A DNA stretch of 64,000 bases from Oerskovia enterophila (GTDB taxonomy: Bacteria > Actinomycetota > Actinomycetes > Actinomycetales > Cellulomonadaceae): assembly GCF_001692445.1 (NCBI RefSeq), contig NZ_MAQA01000007.1, forward strand, positions 1 through 64,000, read 5' to 3'. The translations under genes were made by a program, and so were the position numbers. The notes beneath the pieces are model-generated. The model searched no databases, was not told the DNA's origin, and saw only the letters and a list, made by a program, of their open reading frames with translations. Positions 37,117 through 44,219 of the stretch are shown here, one piece after another (within the stretch, counting starts at the first letter, position 1; the number at the start of each line of letters is the position of its first letter).

Positions 37117-37441
37117 GGGTTGCTCCTCTCAGGAGGCGGGTCGCGGTGCGGGCGAGCGCGTGTTGATCGGCCGGGGCAGGCGGACATGCCATCCGGCCCG
37201 GCGAGGAAGCGCACCATCCGCCAGGGACGCCGTCGAGGACGGAGCCGGACGGAGCCCACTGGATCGCCTGCGGGGCGTCTGTCTCGGGTGCCGGGTGAGC
37301 GGCGAGCAGGTCGTTGCGAATGTCCCGAGCCCCCCAGTGCTCGCCCAGCGCCTCGCAGCGGTCCGCGAGCGTGGGGAGGTCGGTGCGCAGATCGTTGAGG
37401 TCCGGCTCGGTCGGGGGCTTCTGTGACGTCGGGGCAGTCAC
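37109..37441 (-). CDS. Phage hypothetical protein, 110 residues
   Basis: Starts MTAPTSQKPPTEPDLNDLRT. The N-terminal half is helical and charged (LADRCEALGEHWGARDIRNDL), the rest low-complexity. The ATG overlaps the upstream stop by 4 bases. No family recognised. Confidence 0.6.
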   Translation of the reverse strand: MTAPTSQKPPTEPDLNDLRTDLPTLADRCEALGEHWGARDIRNDLLAAHPAPETDAPQAIQWAPSGSVLDGVPGGWCASSPGRMACPPAPADQHALARTATRLLRGATRG

Positions 37442-37764
37442 GGGGTCTCCTCGAGGATGTCAACGATGCGCTGGAGCTGGTCGAGGGTCAGGCTGCGGGG
37501 CAGGTCACGGACCATGTGGCGGCACTTCCAGGCGCGAGCGCGCAGTTCGGTCCGCTGCTCGAGCTCGGCCTGTTCGTCCAAGGTCCGGCCGGCGCCGGAG
37601 TAGCCGGAGTTCAGGACGCCGGTGTCGATGCGGTGCGCGTTGCCGTTGGCCTGCACGAGGACGCGCCCGACCTTTGCGACCGTCGCCGTGCGGGTCTTGC
37701 CGCAGGCCGTGACCACGACCTCCTGACCGACGTGGAGCTTCTTCTGGTTGGTCGGGGCGGTCAC
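37438..37764 (-). CDS. Phage hypothetical protein with KOW/SH3-like N-terminus
   Basis: A 108-residue protein. The first about 45 residues (LHVGQEVVVTACGKTRTATV and onward) look like a small beta-barrel; the second half is a charged helix (DEQAELEQRTELRARAWKCR) and ends LTLDQLQRIVDILEETP. Coupled to both neighbours by 4-base overlaps. Function unknown. Confidence 0.6.
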   Translation of the reverse strand: MTAPTNQKKLHVGQEVVVTACGKTRTATVAKVGRVLVQANGNAHRIDTGVLNSGYSGAGRTLDEQAELEQRTELRARAWKCRHMVRDLPRSLTLDQLQRIVDILEETP

Positions 37765-38000
37765 GAGGTCTCCTCGGGCGCGTCGGCGGACGGCACGAGG
37801 CGCACGGGGTTGGCGATGCTGATGGTGAACGAGGTGACGGTGGCGCCGTCGGTGGTCTGCCAGACATCGCGGCCGTGGGTCTGAGCGTTGCCGACCTTGA
37901 GCGCGAGGACGGTGCGGTTGTGGGCGGCGGTGCAGTGGAGTGCGGTGCCGACGGGCAGGTCCTCGACCCACTCGGTCGACACGGACTGGACGATGGTCAC
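37761..38000 (-). CDS. Phage hypothetical protein, 79 residues
   Basis: Begins VTIVQSVSTEWVEDLPVGTA with a GTG overlapping the upstream stop as GTGA and a stop overlapping the next GTG likewise. Mostly beta-strand pattern (TVTSFTISIANPVRLV). No family recognised. Confidence 0.6.
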   Translation of the reverse strand: MTIVQSVSTEWVEDLPVGTALHCTAAHNRTVLALKVGNAQTHGRDVWQTTDGATVTSFTISIANPVRLVPSADAPEETS

Positions 38001-38443
38001 GGGTGCTCCTTGATCGGGAGTCCGGCGGCTTGCCGGACGAGGTTGGCGCCGCCGGTGTAGGTGGCAGGGATCGGCGCGGGAACCGGGGTGGGGGAGTGGT
38101 CGTCGGCTGCGAGCTCGTCCGCCCTGCAGGCACCGCACCGGCCCTTGGGGAAGGACCTGTGGGCGTCGCCGGGGACGTCGCACCGTTCGAACCTGGTGTC
38201 ACCGGCCCCGACGTCACGTCCCCGGGCCCAGTGCTCACCGGTGAGGGCAATGACAGCCGGGGTGCGGTTCGTCGGGGTCTCGGCGGCGTACAGGGCGGCG
38301 TGAGCGACCCGGAACGCGTCGCCTCGGTCCTTGGCCGCGTAGATGGCCTTGAGGATGCCCGGGACGTCCCAGTCGGGTCGCAGGTGCGTGACGAGCGCAG
38401 CGAGTACGCGTGCCGGGTCTTGGGTGATGGATCTCGTCATCAT
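37997..38443 (-). CDS. Phage hypothetical protein with Cys/His cluster
   Basis: A 148-residue protein. The N-terminal about 70 residues are helical (ARVLAALVTHLRPDWDVPGI...AFRVAHAALYAAE); later FERCDVPGDAH and GRCGACRADE give a possible zinc site. In actinophages proteins of this kind lie just after the replication initiator. The ATG overlaps the upstream stop. Role unknown. Confidence 0.6.
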   Translation of the reverse strand: MMTRSITQDPARVLAALVTHLRPDWDVPGILKAIYAAKDRGDAFRVAHAALYAAETPTNRTPAVIALTGEHWARGRDVGAGDTRFERCDVPGDAHRSFPKGRCGACRADELAADDHSPTPVPAPIPATYTGGANLVRQAAGLPIKEHP

Positions 38444-39033
38444 GCGCTCGCTTTCTGGTCGGCCTGGTGAGGTACAGGGAGAGGTGATGATGAAGGGGAA
38501 AGGGGTAGGGGAAAGGGAGTTGCCTTGGGGTTCGGCGAAGGGTTCCCGGAAGGGCTCGGGTAGGCCTTCGCCATGAGGTTCTGGAACCCTTCGGGGTCGG
38601 CTTCCCCGTACCCCTTCCAGCCCTTGGCGTCGGGCTGCTCGAGCAGGAGTCGAACGAGCTCGCTGCTCACTGCCTCTCGCAGGCGGTCTGAGTGGACCTT
38701 GCGCAGCGCTGTGACCAGCGCCTTCGTCACGTTTGGCTGCTTGAGCACGCCGTCGTGTCGGACGTAGGACCGGACGAGCAGCTCGGCGGTGCGGGTGTCA
38801 CGGATGACGAACTTCCCCTGCTCCAGCCCGCTGATCGCGGAGGTGAACTTCCGCTCCGTCATGTCGGAGCTGAGGTCGAGGTACCTCGCTGGGATGTACG
38901 GGACAACGCCGCAGTAGCTCAGGTCCTGACTCGAGATGAGGGCCGCGTACACGAGCTGCTGAACAGAAGTGAGGGCCTTCCAGGCAGGATCGCCCCAGAT
39001 CGCGACGAGGATCCGTGCATGGTCACGCGCCAC
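38440..39033 (-). CDS. Phage replication initiator-like winged-helix protein
   Basis: A 197-residue protein beginning VARDHARILVAIWGDPAWKA, followed by LTSVQQLVYAALISSQDLSY and an IPARYLDLSSDMTE segment, which together look like the winged-helix domain of phage replisome organisers. The C-terminal 40 residues are Pro/Ser-rich. GAGGAGG precedes the GTG at 39033. Probably binds the phage origin, by analogy with related early genes; no ATPase partner is present. Confidence 0.65.
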   Translation of the reverse strand: MARDHARILVAIWGDPAWKALTSVQQLVYAALISSQDLSYCGVVPYIPARYLDLSSDMTERKFTSAISGLEQGKFVIRDTRTAELLVRSYVRHDGVLKQPNVTKALVTALRKVHSDRLREAVSSELVRLLLEQPDAKGWKGYGEADPEGFQNLMAKAYPSPSGNPSPNPKATPFPLPLSPSSSPLPVPHQADQKASA

Positions 39034-39232
39034 GGTGACCCTCCTCGGGTGGTGGTGGTGGTGGTGGCGTGGCGTCCCACGCGTAGTGGTCGAGCGTGGA
39101 GTCGATGTGCGGGCCGCCGTGCCCGGGGTCGAGCAGGCCGACGGCGACCTCGGGGGCCGGCGGGTACTCGTCGAACGACACGACGCCGCCCGTCCGGTCG
39201 ATCGTGCCGCACGGGACCGGGCGGCCGTTCAC
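39023..39232 (-). CDS. Phage hypothetical protein, 69 residues
   Basis: GTG start overlapping the upstream stop (GTGA). Product VNGRPVPCGTIDRTGGVVSF..., with a run of Pro near the end encoded by a CCA/CCG repeat. No family recognised. Confidence 0.5.
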   Translation of the reverse strand: MNGRPVPCGTIDRTGGVVSFDEYPPAPEVAVGLLDPGHGGPHIDSTLDHYAWDATPPPPPPPEEGHRGA

Positions 39233-39384
39233 GCGGCACCGTCCTTCTCGGCCTTGAGCGCCTCGGCCCAGATGTCTCGGACGGCGGGCGTCGTCGGGCG
39301 GTGGCCGTGGAGCATCTGGTGGCGGAGTCGGCCGGCGGGGTCCGCGGTGAACGTGGCCCCGCATCGGCAGGTGTGGGTGGTCAT
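39229..39384 (-). CDS. Phage C2H2-like miniprotein, 51 residues
   Basis: Begins MTTHTCRCGATFTADPAGRL and continues with RHQMLHGHRP; the CxC and HxxxxHxH residues suggest a zinc-finger-like fold. Coupled upstream and downstream by 4-base overlaps. Confidence 0.6.
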   Translation of the reverse strand: MTTHTCRCGATFTADPAGRLRHQMLHGHRPTTPAVRDIWAEALKAEKDGAA

Positions 39385-39686
39385 GCTGCTCTCGCTTCTC
39401 GGCACCGGGTCTCGGCGCCGTCGGGTTCGGTCTGCAGGGCGTCGCGACGGGCGGCCTGCAGGGTGGGGGTGTCGCCGTGCCGGCGCTCGTAGATCGGCTT
39501 GAGGCGATGGGCCGCGGCGCGTGCGGCGTCGGGGTCTTCCGTGACCTGCGCGCGGCGGGCGCGCTCGGCCAGGACGTCGAGCCGTGACTGGTACGTCTCC
39601 TGCTCGGCGACCAGCAGGGGGTACGCCGTGTCGCGCGACTGCTGCGACCTCCGCGCGCAGTCCTCGACCGATGGCGCCCGCCTCAC
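39381..39686 (-). CDS. Phage coiled-coil hypothetical protein, 101 residues
   Basis: Highly charged helical protein (LVAEQETYQSRLDVLAERAR and onward). GTG start overlaps the WhiB-like stop (GTGA). Function unknown. Confidence 0.55.
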   Translation of the reverse strand: MRRAPSVEDCARRSQQSRDTAYPLLVAEQETYQSRLDVLAERARRAQVTEDPDAARAAAHRLKPIYERRHGDTPTLQAARRDALQTEPDGAETRCREARAA

Positions 39687-40027
39687 GCCGCAGCCCCCCG
39701 AGCAGCACGCTCGCGCTGCTGCTCGCGGAGGACCGCCGTGCGTTCGGCCGGCGTCGTGCCGCCGTACATCCCGAAGCGCAGGCCCCCGTGGCTGCTGGAC
39801 TCTGCCTCGATCGCCGTCTGGAGGCAGGCCTCTGCGACGGGGCAGCCGGCGCAGATCGTGCGGGCGTCGTCGTAGGCACCCGGGAGGTCCGAGTCCGGGT
39901 GCCACGGGTCGCCCTTCAGCGTGTGGTCCCAGTCGCGGCACTCCGCGTCGAGGCGCCAGTCCTCGGGCTCGCGGGTCGCGAGCGCGTTGGTCGGTCGGGT
40001 CAGGGTCTGGGCTCGCAGGTTCGTCAT
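39683..40027 (-). CDS. WhiB-like iron-sulfur transcription factor (phage-encoded)
   Basis: A 114-residue Wbl-type protein. Four Cys suited to bind a [4Fe-4S] cluster are visible: one in LDAECRDWD and three in TICAGCPVAEAC. It then has the glycine turn GMYGGTTPAER with Tyr in place of the usual Trp, and a short basic tail for DNA binding. Wbl proteins act by binding region 4 of the primary sigma factor; phage versions can down-regulate host whiB genes. ATGA overlap with the upstream miniprotein. Confidence 0.9.
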   Translation of the reverse strand: MTNLRAQTLTRPTNALATREPEDWRLDAECRDWDHTLKGDPWHPDSDLPGAYDDARTICAGCPVAEACLQTAIEAESSSHGGLRFGMYGGTTPAERTAVLREQQRERAARGAAA

Positions 40028-40152
40028 CGGTCCTCCTGGTGGCAGCCGTACGCGCAGTCGGTGGGCTCGTCGGCCGAGTAGTTCCAGGCGTCGCCCGAGC
40101 ACGCGCGGTGCCCGCCCGCGGCGCCGTCGGGGGAGTAGCGCAGGGGGTCCAT
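40024..40152 (-). CDS. 42-residue Cys-containing phage miniprotein
   Basis: Begins MDPLRYSPDGAAGGHRACSG and has three Cys in all, the last two in DCAYGCHQE. Its ATG overlaps the YqaJ stop by one base (TGATG) and its stop overlaps the WhiB-like start (ATGA). Unknown function. Confidence 0.55.
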   Translation of the reverse strand: MDPLRYSPDGAAGGHRACSGDAWNYSADEPTDCAYGCHQEDR

Positions 40153-40832
40153 CACGCGGCCACCGCCTCTCCGGCGGTCGCGTCGATGCGTTCGGTCGTG
40201 GGTAGGCCTTCGACTTGCTCGTGGTAGTCCGAGACCATCCGCTCGGCGACGCGTTCGAGCTGCTCGACGGCGGCAACGATCGCCTCGGCCCAGCGCGCGT
40301 CGGGCAGCACGCGCTTGACGTACAGGGGCATGCCGCCGCAGTAGGACACGTAGTCGATCCAGGCGCGACCCGAGACGAGGAGGCCGCACTGGAGCTGGGC
40401 CACCTTCTCGACGGGCACCTCGTCGGCGAGGATCGTCGCGAGGTGCACCTTCTGCCGGCGGGACGTGATCTCGATCAGTCCGTCGTCGCTCACGAGCCCG
40501 TCGGGGGAGTAGCCGATCTGGAAACCCCAGTCGTCGCGGACCATGAACCCGGTCTCGCGTACGGGCGCGCGGTGCTCGCTGTACTTCTCGCGGGCCCGGG
40601 GCTCGTCCTCGATGCCGCGCAGCATGTCGTCGGACGTGTAGGCCGGGTCGGTGTGGCCGGTGATCCGCTCGGCGACGAGGAGCGCGGTCAGCCCGCGCGA
40701 GGTCTCGTTGCTCGCGGGCTTGAGCGTCTTGGCCGTGACGAGCTGGCCGACGACGGACGCCGTGACGAGGCCGCGGCGCTGGGCGTGCCACTCGTCCGTG
40801 CCCTGGACGAGATCGGGGAGTTCGTGCAGCAT
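40152..40832 (-). CDS. YqaJ/lambda-exonuclease family recombination nuclease
   Basis: A 226-residue nuclease of the YqaJ type, which chews 5' ends for phage single-strand annealing recombination. Seen: TDEWHAQRRGLVTASVVGQL, GIEDEPRAREKY, and the catalytic block IGYSPDGLVSDDGLIEITSRR. In the family the last motif is D-x(n)-E-x-K; here the Lys is Thr (codon ACG). No RecT-type annealase lies beside it. GGAAG precedes the ATG at 40832; the frame is open to 40886. Confidence 0.85.
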   Translation of the reverse strand: MLHELPDLVQGTDEWHAQRRGLVTASVVGQLVTAKTLKPASNETSRGLTALLVAERITGHTDPAYTSDDMLRGIEDEPRAREKYSEHRAPVRETGFMVRDDWGFQIGYSPDGLVSDDGLIEITSRRQKVHLATILADEVPVEKVAQLQCGLLVSGRAWIDYVSYCGGMPLYVKRVLPDARWAEAIVAAVEQLERVAERMVSDYHEQVEGLPTTERIDATAGEAVAA

Positions 40833-40834
40833 CT

Positions 40835-40951
40835 CTACTTCCTTCCTTCGCGCTTGCGGCGCTCGTCGGTGCGTCCGGCCCACCACGCCGAGGCGAAGAG
40901 GAGGGCGAGGCAGACCGCGGTGCCGACGACGTCGGCCCAGGTAGCGCTCAT
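40835..40951 (-). CDS. 38-residue single-helix membrane protein
   Basis: MSATWADVVGTAVCLALLFA continues into SAWWAGRTDERRKREGRK: one membrane helix and a strongly basic tail. ATGA overlap with the upstream gene, two bases before the YqaJ start. Unknown function. Confidence 0.55.
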   Translation of the reverse strand: MSATWADVVGTAVCLALLFASAWWAGRTDERRKREGRK

Positions 40952-41172
40952 GCGTCCACCTCGGTCCCGCGCTCGTCGACGTACCGGTCGACCAGGCCGC
41001 GGAGGTCTCCGCCCGCGCCGTACCACTCGGGGGTCTGGTAGTGGCCGCCGAGCTCGAGGGCCCGGAACGCGATCGCGGCCTGGACCACGGGCGCGAGGGC
41101 GTTGATCCTGTCGATCGCGTCGTCGCGCTGGCGGACGAGCGTCGCCTGCTCGTGCTGCTCGCAAGTGGTCAT
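40948..41172 (-). CDS. Phage hypothetical protein, 74 residues
   Basis: Helical protein (TLVRQRDDAIDRINALAPVV...) with an ATGA overlap on each side. No family recognised. Confidence 0.55.
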   Translation of the reverse strand: MTTCEQHEQATLVRQRDDAIDRINALAPVVQAAIAFRALELGGHYQTPEWYGAGGDLRGLVDRYVDERGTEVDA

Positions 41173-41441
41173 GCGACTGCCTCCGTGACGGTGATGCGGC
41201 GGACGAGGTGGGCGGGGTGTGCGGACTCGTCGCGGTCGCGGCGGGCCACGTCGACGGACCCGCGCCACTCGATGAGGTCGGCCGAGGTGTGGGCGTCGTC
41301 GTCGCACCAGCACCCGGCGTAGACGACCTCGCCCTCGGGTGCGGTCGTGACGCACTCGGCCGCGGCCCGCGCGATCTGGTCGGCGAGGCCGGGCGGGAGG
41401 GGGGCGAGCAACGGTCGGACTCGGTCTGTGGCGGCGGTCAT
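41169..41441 (-). CDS. Phage hypothetical protein, 90 residues
   Basis: Begins MTAATDRVRPLLAPLPPGLA; contains YAGCWCDDDAHTSADLIEW. The ATG at 41441 is chosen because it overlaps the upstream stop (ATGA), as elsewhere in this chain. Unknown function. Confidence 0.55.
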   Translation of the reverse strand: MTAATDRVRPLLAPLPPGLADQIARAAAECVTTAPEGEVVYAGCWCDDDAHTSADLIEWRGSVDVARRDRDESAHPAHLVRRITVTEAVA

Positions 41442-41800
41442 CGCGCACCGTCCGCGAGCCATGCCTCGGCCTGGTCTGCGAGCGACCCCGGCGCGAACGC
41501 CTCCCTCTCGACGTCGTCGTCGGGCAGCGACGGGTCCTGCACGGTCTGCTCCCGCTCCGGGATCTCGGCGAGATCGCGGGACACGAAGCCCTCGAGGACT
41601 GCGACGGCCTCGCGGGGCCCGTGTCGGCGGAGAGCGCCCGACGCGATGACCAGCGCCTCGTCCTCGGTGGTGGCTGTCGAGCCGGCGCCGAAGAACAGGG
41701 CAGGGACCCGGCGGGGGAGAGCGGACGAGGGCAGGGTCTCGAGCGCCTGCACCGGGAGGGGGGTGGGACGCCGACGGCGGAACAGGGTGCGGATGGTCAT
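41438..41800 (-). CDS. Phage hypothetical protein, 120 residues
   Basis: Begins MTIRTLFRRRRPTPLPVQAL; a middle part ATTEDEALVIASGALRRHGP and an acidic C-terminus. GGAGCC precedes the ATG. The same frame is open up to 42031, but that portion overlaps a different, better supported reading (the broken HTH gene). Confidence 0.55.
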   Translation of the reverse strand: MTIRTLFRRRRPTPLPVQALETLPSSALPRRVPALFFGAGSTATTEDEALVIASGALRRHGPREAVAVLEGFVSRDLAEIPEREQTVQDPSLPDDDVEREAFAPGSLADQAEAWLADGAR

Positions 41801-41811
41801 CGATGGCTCCT

Positions 41812-42031
41812 TCATGGCTTGGCCCGACCGGACTCGGTCGGCAGGGATGCGATCCACGCGGCGAGGTCGGTCGCGAGGATCACGGGTTCGGTGGCACGGC
41901 CGCCGTGGTGCGCGGTCCGGTCCCCCCGGTGGGATGGTGTCCTTGACGGTCGTCTCGGACGCGCCGGCTGCTCGGACTGCGTCGGGAGTCGACGCCGCGA
42001 TGAACGGGAGAGCCAGAGCTGGTGCGATCAC
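41812..42031 (-). pseudogene. Frameshifted excisionase-like (HTH) gene
   Basis: From the GTG at 42031 (coupled to the antirepressor stop by GTGA) the frame reads STPDAVRAAGASETTVKDTI, the first part of a small MerR/excisionase-type helix-turn-helix. The expected continuation, RGDRTAHHGGRATEPVILAT then DLAAWIASLPTES, lies one frame over and ends at 41812. The shift falls at CCACCGGGGGG (about 41925-41935) and is explained by one extra base. Either the gene is broken or the run was misread. Confidence 0.6.
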
Positions 42032-42816
42032 GCTGCGTCACCGCCCGTGACGTCGAGCTCGCGCTGGTCGGCGACCTTCGTGAGCGCCTTGGCGAGCACC
42101 TCGACACCCTTCGCGGTCACGCGGACCTGCGAGGTGTCGATGACGCGCTCGCCGGTCTCGGGGTGGTGGTGCCAGCGCGCGCGCTCGGCGAGTGCCCCCT
42201 GGTCGACGCGCCGCTGGTACGCGCGGGGCTCGTCGGCCTCGTTGCGGTAGATCCAGCCGTTCGCCTCCATCCAGTCCCGCAGGCGCTTCTCGCCCGTGAG
42301 GATGCCGTGGTTGCGGCTCAGGATCTTCGCGGCCTCGTTCACGCTGAGGTCGCCGGACGTCGAGACGAACGCGTCGAACGCCTCGGCACGCGGGGTGAGC
42401 GCGGCAACCTGCTCTGTTGTCGCCGCAAGAGTCGCCTGCGCCTCGATGAGCGCGGCAGCCATGAGCGCGGGGCCCGCGAGTACCGGCGCCTGTCCGTCGC
42501 TGCCGGCCCTACGGATCGTCGGCAGGACGTCCGAGGTGATCCAGCGGCGGAAGCGGACGGCGTCTGGCTTGTCGGAGCGGATCACGACCTCGTACATGCC
42601 GGACTCGGAGACGACGGTGGCCTGCTGGGTGCGGCCGAGGCTGTCTCGGACGGGGTGCGTCCGGCGCACCTCGTCGTCGAGGCGCGAGTCGAGGCGTTGG
42701 GCGTCGGCGATGCCGAGCACCCGTGCGAGGTCGGTGAGCACGAACCACGGCTCGCCGTCGATCGTGGCGACCCGGACGGCCTGGCCGTCGAAGTCGAACG
42801 GGGTGATGTCGGTCAT
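42028..42816 (-). CDS. Phage antirepressor with BRO-N and KilA-C domains
   Basis: A 262-residue DNA-binding protein. The N-terminal BRO domain (about 5-110) shows DGEPWFVLTDLARVLGI, TVVSESGMYEVVIRS and FRRWITSDVLPTIRR. The C-terminal KilA-C domain (about 135-245) shows LSVNEAAKILSRNHGI and KRLRDWMEANGWIYRN. Such proteins relieve repression in temperate phages. GAGGAGATGG precedes the ATG at 42816. The reading frame stays open upstream, through an odd linker, into the Cro-like HTH gene. Confidence 0.9.
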   Translation of the reverse strand: MTDITPFDFDGQAVRVATIDGEPWFVLTDLARVLGIADAQRLDSRLDDEVRRTHPVRDSLGRTQQATVVSESGMYEVVIRSDKPDAVRFRRWITSDVLPTIRRAGSDGQAPVLAGPALMAAALIEAQATLAATTEQVAALTPRAEAFDAFVSTSGDLSVNEAAKILSRNHGILTGEKRLRDWMEANGWIYRNEADEPRAYQRRVDQGALAERARWHHHPETGERVIDTSQVRVTAKGVEVLAKALTKVADQRELDVTGGDAA

Positions 42817-43341
42817 GAGTCCATCTCCTCGGGTGGTGCCCCCGTGATTCCTCGGACGGAGCGGGGGCGCTGTCATGTCTGGGGTGCTGCACGCAGCTCC
42901 GGGACCGGGACCTACCGGTCGGTTGCGCCTCCGCACGAGTTCCGTTCCCTGCCCGGGCCTGCCGCGTCCACGGCTGCTCTCTCTCGACGTGCTTCCCGGG
43001 CCGCGCAGGATGGTTGTCGTCCCGAGATATCTGCACTCGTGCGCCGTCTTCAGGTGTTCTGCGATCCCAGCCGGCGCCGTCGAAACGGATATCTGATACC
43101 GCCTGGGCTGCGAAAGGTGTCGGATGCTCATCGGGAAGAGCTCCACGAAGTCGACATCCAGGAACGCCGCGATCTGGAGCAGCTCGTCCGTGTCGAACGC
43201 GGAGCGACCCGTCATGCGGTCGCTCATGGTCGAGACGGAGGTGCCCAGTGCAACCGCGAGCTCCTTCTGTGAGGCCCGGCGCCGAGCGAGGTGGGCCCGC
43301 ACTTCGGTGGTGACCGCTTCTCGGTAGTGGGTGTGTTCCAT
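42817..43341 (-). CDS. Cro-like HTH protein reading without a stop into the antirepressor
   Basis: The ATG at 43341 starts a helix-turn-helix domain: TEVRAHLARRRASQKELAVA followed by LGTSVSTMSDRMTGRSAFDT and LLQIAAFLDVDFVELFP. It faces the repressor gene as Cro does. After about residue 80 the frame runs on through a low-complexity linker and joins the antirepressor in frame, giving a possible 438-residue fusion. I list only the part before the antirepressor start. One operator copy (43086-43098) lies inside this frame, suggesting that part was once non-coding. Confidence 0.6.
43086..43098. promoter_or_regulatory. Repressor operator, copy O1
   Basis: CGGATATCTGATA, the reverse complement of the left 13 bases of O2 at 43353. 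It lies between the Cro-like domain and the antirepressor start. Confidence 0.55.
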
Positions 43342-43352
43342 GGATGCAGGTC

Positions 43353-43368
43353 TATCAGATATCCGATA
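43353..43368. promoter_or_regulatory. Repressor operator, copy O2
   Basis: TATCAGATATCCGATA, a nearly perfect 16-base palindrome, 12 bases upstream of the Cro-like start codon on the minus strand, so binding there would shut the leftward early promoter. Confidence 0.7.
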
Positions 43369-43394
43369 GTGCACGGATCTCATCCTGCGGCGTG

Positions 43395-43410
43395 TCGGAT
43401 ATCCGATAAT
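43395..43410. promoter_or_regulatory. Repressor operator O3 overlapping the repressor promoter
   Basis: TCGGATATCCGA is a perfect 12-base palindrome and runs into GATAAT (43405-43410), the -10 element of the repressor gene. This arrangement implies the repressor controls its own transcription. Confidence 0.7.
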
Positions 43411-43419
43411 CTGGCGCCC

Positions 43420-43800
43420 ATGACCAGCGACTTCTCGAAGGCCTTCTCACGTCACCTGCGCGACATCATGAGTGAGCGGGACGTGCGGCAGGTGCCTCTC
43501 GCCGAGCGCCTCGAGCGCTCGCAGGGCTTCGTCTCCGAGCGCACGAGCGGGCGACGACCCGTCGACACCGACATCATCGCGGCTGTCGCTGAGATGGCCG
43601 GCATGGGAGCGCGCGAGCTGGTCGAGGAGATCTCGGCTCGGATGCGCGACGCTCGCCGGCACGGCGCAACCGTCCATGCGTTGCCGAGTCGAGGCGTGTT
43701 GAGCGAGACGGACGCACCAGACGCGGCTACGGTCCAGTACAAGGCGGTGGCGAACGAGGACCAGTCCCTCGAGGAAGAGGGCATCGCCCAGCTGGACTAG
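43420..43800 (+). CDS. Phage HTH repressor (ImmR/CI-type)
   Basis: A 126-residue protein with an N-terminal XRE-type helix-turn-helix (FSRHLRDIMSERDVRQVPLA followed by ERLERSQGFVSERTSGRRPV) and an acidic tail with no peptidase domain. The -10 GATAAT ends nine bases before the ATG, so the message is nearly leaderless, as for lambda CI from its maintenance promoter. It is followed after 14 bases by an ImmA/IrrE peptidase, so induction probably occurs by cleavage of this repressor. Confidence 0.82.
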   Translation: MTSDFSKAFSRHLRDIMSERDVRQVPLAERLERSQGFVSERTSGRRPVDTDIIAAVAEMAGMGARELVEEISARMRDARRHGATVHALPSRGVLSETDAPDAATVQYKAVANEDQSLEEEGIAQLD

Positions 43801-43814
43801 CGCGGGAGGACGGG

Positions 43815-44219
43815 ATGCAGGATCTGATCGACTACGCGATCGGCCGTGGCTGGGGTGTGAAGTACCGCGACCTCGGGCGACGGAACGGTGAGTACTCCCG
43901 CGGGCTCATCACGATCAACGATCGCCGTCGTACCGGCTTCACGATCCGCATGACGATGGCGCACGAGATCGGGCACGCCCATCACGACCACGCCTGGACC
44001 GACGACCCGGTCCTGAGTGCCCGGCAGGAGCGCGAGGCCGACATGTTCGCGGCGCAGATCCTGATCTCGCTCGAGGAGTACGCGCGTGCCGAGCGCATCG
44101 TCGGAGCCCACCCTGGAGCAATCGCGAAAGAGCTCGCGGTCACGGAGAACTACGTGATGCTGTGGCGCGAGAACTACGTCCAGCCGCGTGCTCGGCTGCG
44201 CCACCTGCGCGCCGTGTAG
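43815..44219 (+). CDS. ImmA/IrrE family zinc metallopeptidase
   Basis: A 134-residue protease with the zinc motif HEIGH (in TMAHEIGHAHHDH) and the third-ligand region QEREADMFAAQILI. Proteins of this family cleave the neighbouring repressor, as ImmA does with ImmR in ICEBs1. Ribosome site GGGAGGA before the ATG. It is the last intact gene of the prophage. Confidence 0.88.
   Translation: MQDLIDYAIGRGWGVKYRDLGRRNGEYSRGLITINDRRRTGFTIRMTMAHEIGHAHHDHAWTDDPVLSARQEREADMFAAQILISLEEYARAERIVGAHPGAIAKELAVTENYVMLWRENYVQPRARLRHLRAV

Noticed and set aside
39050-39072. GGTGGTGGTGG tract
   Set aside because: It is a run of CCA/CCG/CCC proline codons in a phage gene read on the minus strand, not a CRISPR or satellite array. 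No CRISPR array was seen in the window.
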